NCBI GenBank assembly: GCA_900756945.1 | Contig: CAAELZ010000067.1 | Span: 1 to 5,529, forward strand | Direction of reading: 5' to 3' | DNA length: 5,529 nucleotides | DNA from: an uncultured Collinsella sp. | GTDB lineage: Bacteria > Actinomycetota > Coriobacteriia > Coriobacteriales > Coriobacteriaceae | In this document: piece by piece, positions 5,364-5,529 of the stretch | Layout of the letters: every line of letters starts with the position of its first letter | Position numbering within the stretch: the stretch's first letter is position 1 | The notes under the pieces: model-generated | What the model was told of the DNA's origin: nothing | Databases searched by the model: none | The model's input: the letters and a program-made list of their open reading frames with translations, nothing else | Position numbers and translations under genes: made by a program

Positions 5364-5529
5364 ACCAAGCACACAACCGATGCCCGCCTCTAGGAAGTGC
5401 TCCAGCCTAGTAAGAGCCCCTATCAATAAAAAGCCAAACTATCAGCCCGGCGCTTTTACAGAGCGAAGGTCCCTGTAGCCGCCGCCAGCGAAGTTAACGT
5501 AGGGAGGCCAGGGGCTTTGCCCCCAAATC
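5364..5529. other. Gene-free tail with short inverted repeats
   Basis: I see no supported gene. An imperfect hairpin is possible: GGCG and TACAG (5449-5461) pair with CTGTA and CGCC (5473-5483). A short one, GGGGC-TTT-GCCCC, is at 5511-5523. AGCGAAG is repeated at 5462 and 5488. On the minus strand a frame is open from the window edge to a TGA at 5442-5444 (28 codons), which may be the end of a gene beyond the window or part of a repeat. Nothing here has the T-tract of a plus-strand terminator. Confidence 0.35.

Noticed and set aside
5390..5410. CTAGG / CCTAG hairpin as the terminator of the HTH gene
   Set aside because: The stem is only five base pairs and no T-tract follows.
1..5529. CRISPR array, tRNA, rRNA or transposase
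   Set aside because: No regularly spaced repeats, cloverleaf, rRNA-like sequence or transposase motif is seen on either strand.

Overview
This window looks like the chromosome of a Coriobacteriia-type actinobacterium, most likely Collinsella or a close relative. That assignment is inference: it rests on moderately GC-rich coding sequence, TAGAAT-type -10 boxes, and the look of an anaerobe's gene set (a DegV fatty-acid-binding protein and a glycyl-radical activating enzyme). All recognised genes lie on the plus strand.

The left part (1-2474) starts with about 340 bases without a confident gene. It holds a promoter with two identical 10-bp direct repeats 20 bp apart, then a leader with two hairpins in front of a DegV-family gene (343-1197). 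A terminator-like hairpin follows, then a second TAGAAT promoter and pflA, the pyruvate formate-lyase activating enzyme (1385-2203). No pfl gene is in the window. Next comes a 73-codon open frame that matches only the C-terminal end of a class A beta-lactamase-like serine hydrolase, so it is probably a gene remnant.

The middle part (2475-3922) holds mtnN (MTA/SAH nucleosidase), with the EngB/YsxC ribosome-assembly GTPase gene 38 bases downstream. The two are probably one transcript.

The right part (3923-5363) is an accessory module. A perfect 20-bp inverted repeat, built from two smaller 16-bp dyads, lies directly in front of a consensus AGGAGG. It is followed by a DUF3990-type protein (predicted ADP-ribosyltransferase fold) and, overlapping by 35 bases, a protein with an uncharacterised N-terminal domain and a C-terminal Xre-type DNA-binding domain. 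This layout suggests a self-regulated toxin-antitoxin-like or defence module placed behind a housekeeping gene. The final 166 bases contain no gene I can support, only short inverted repeats.
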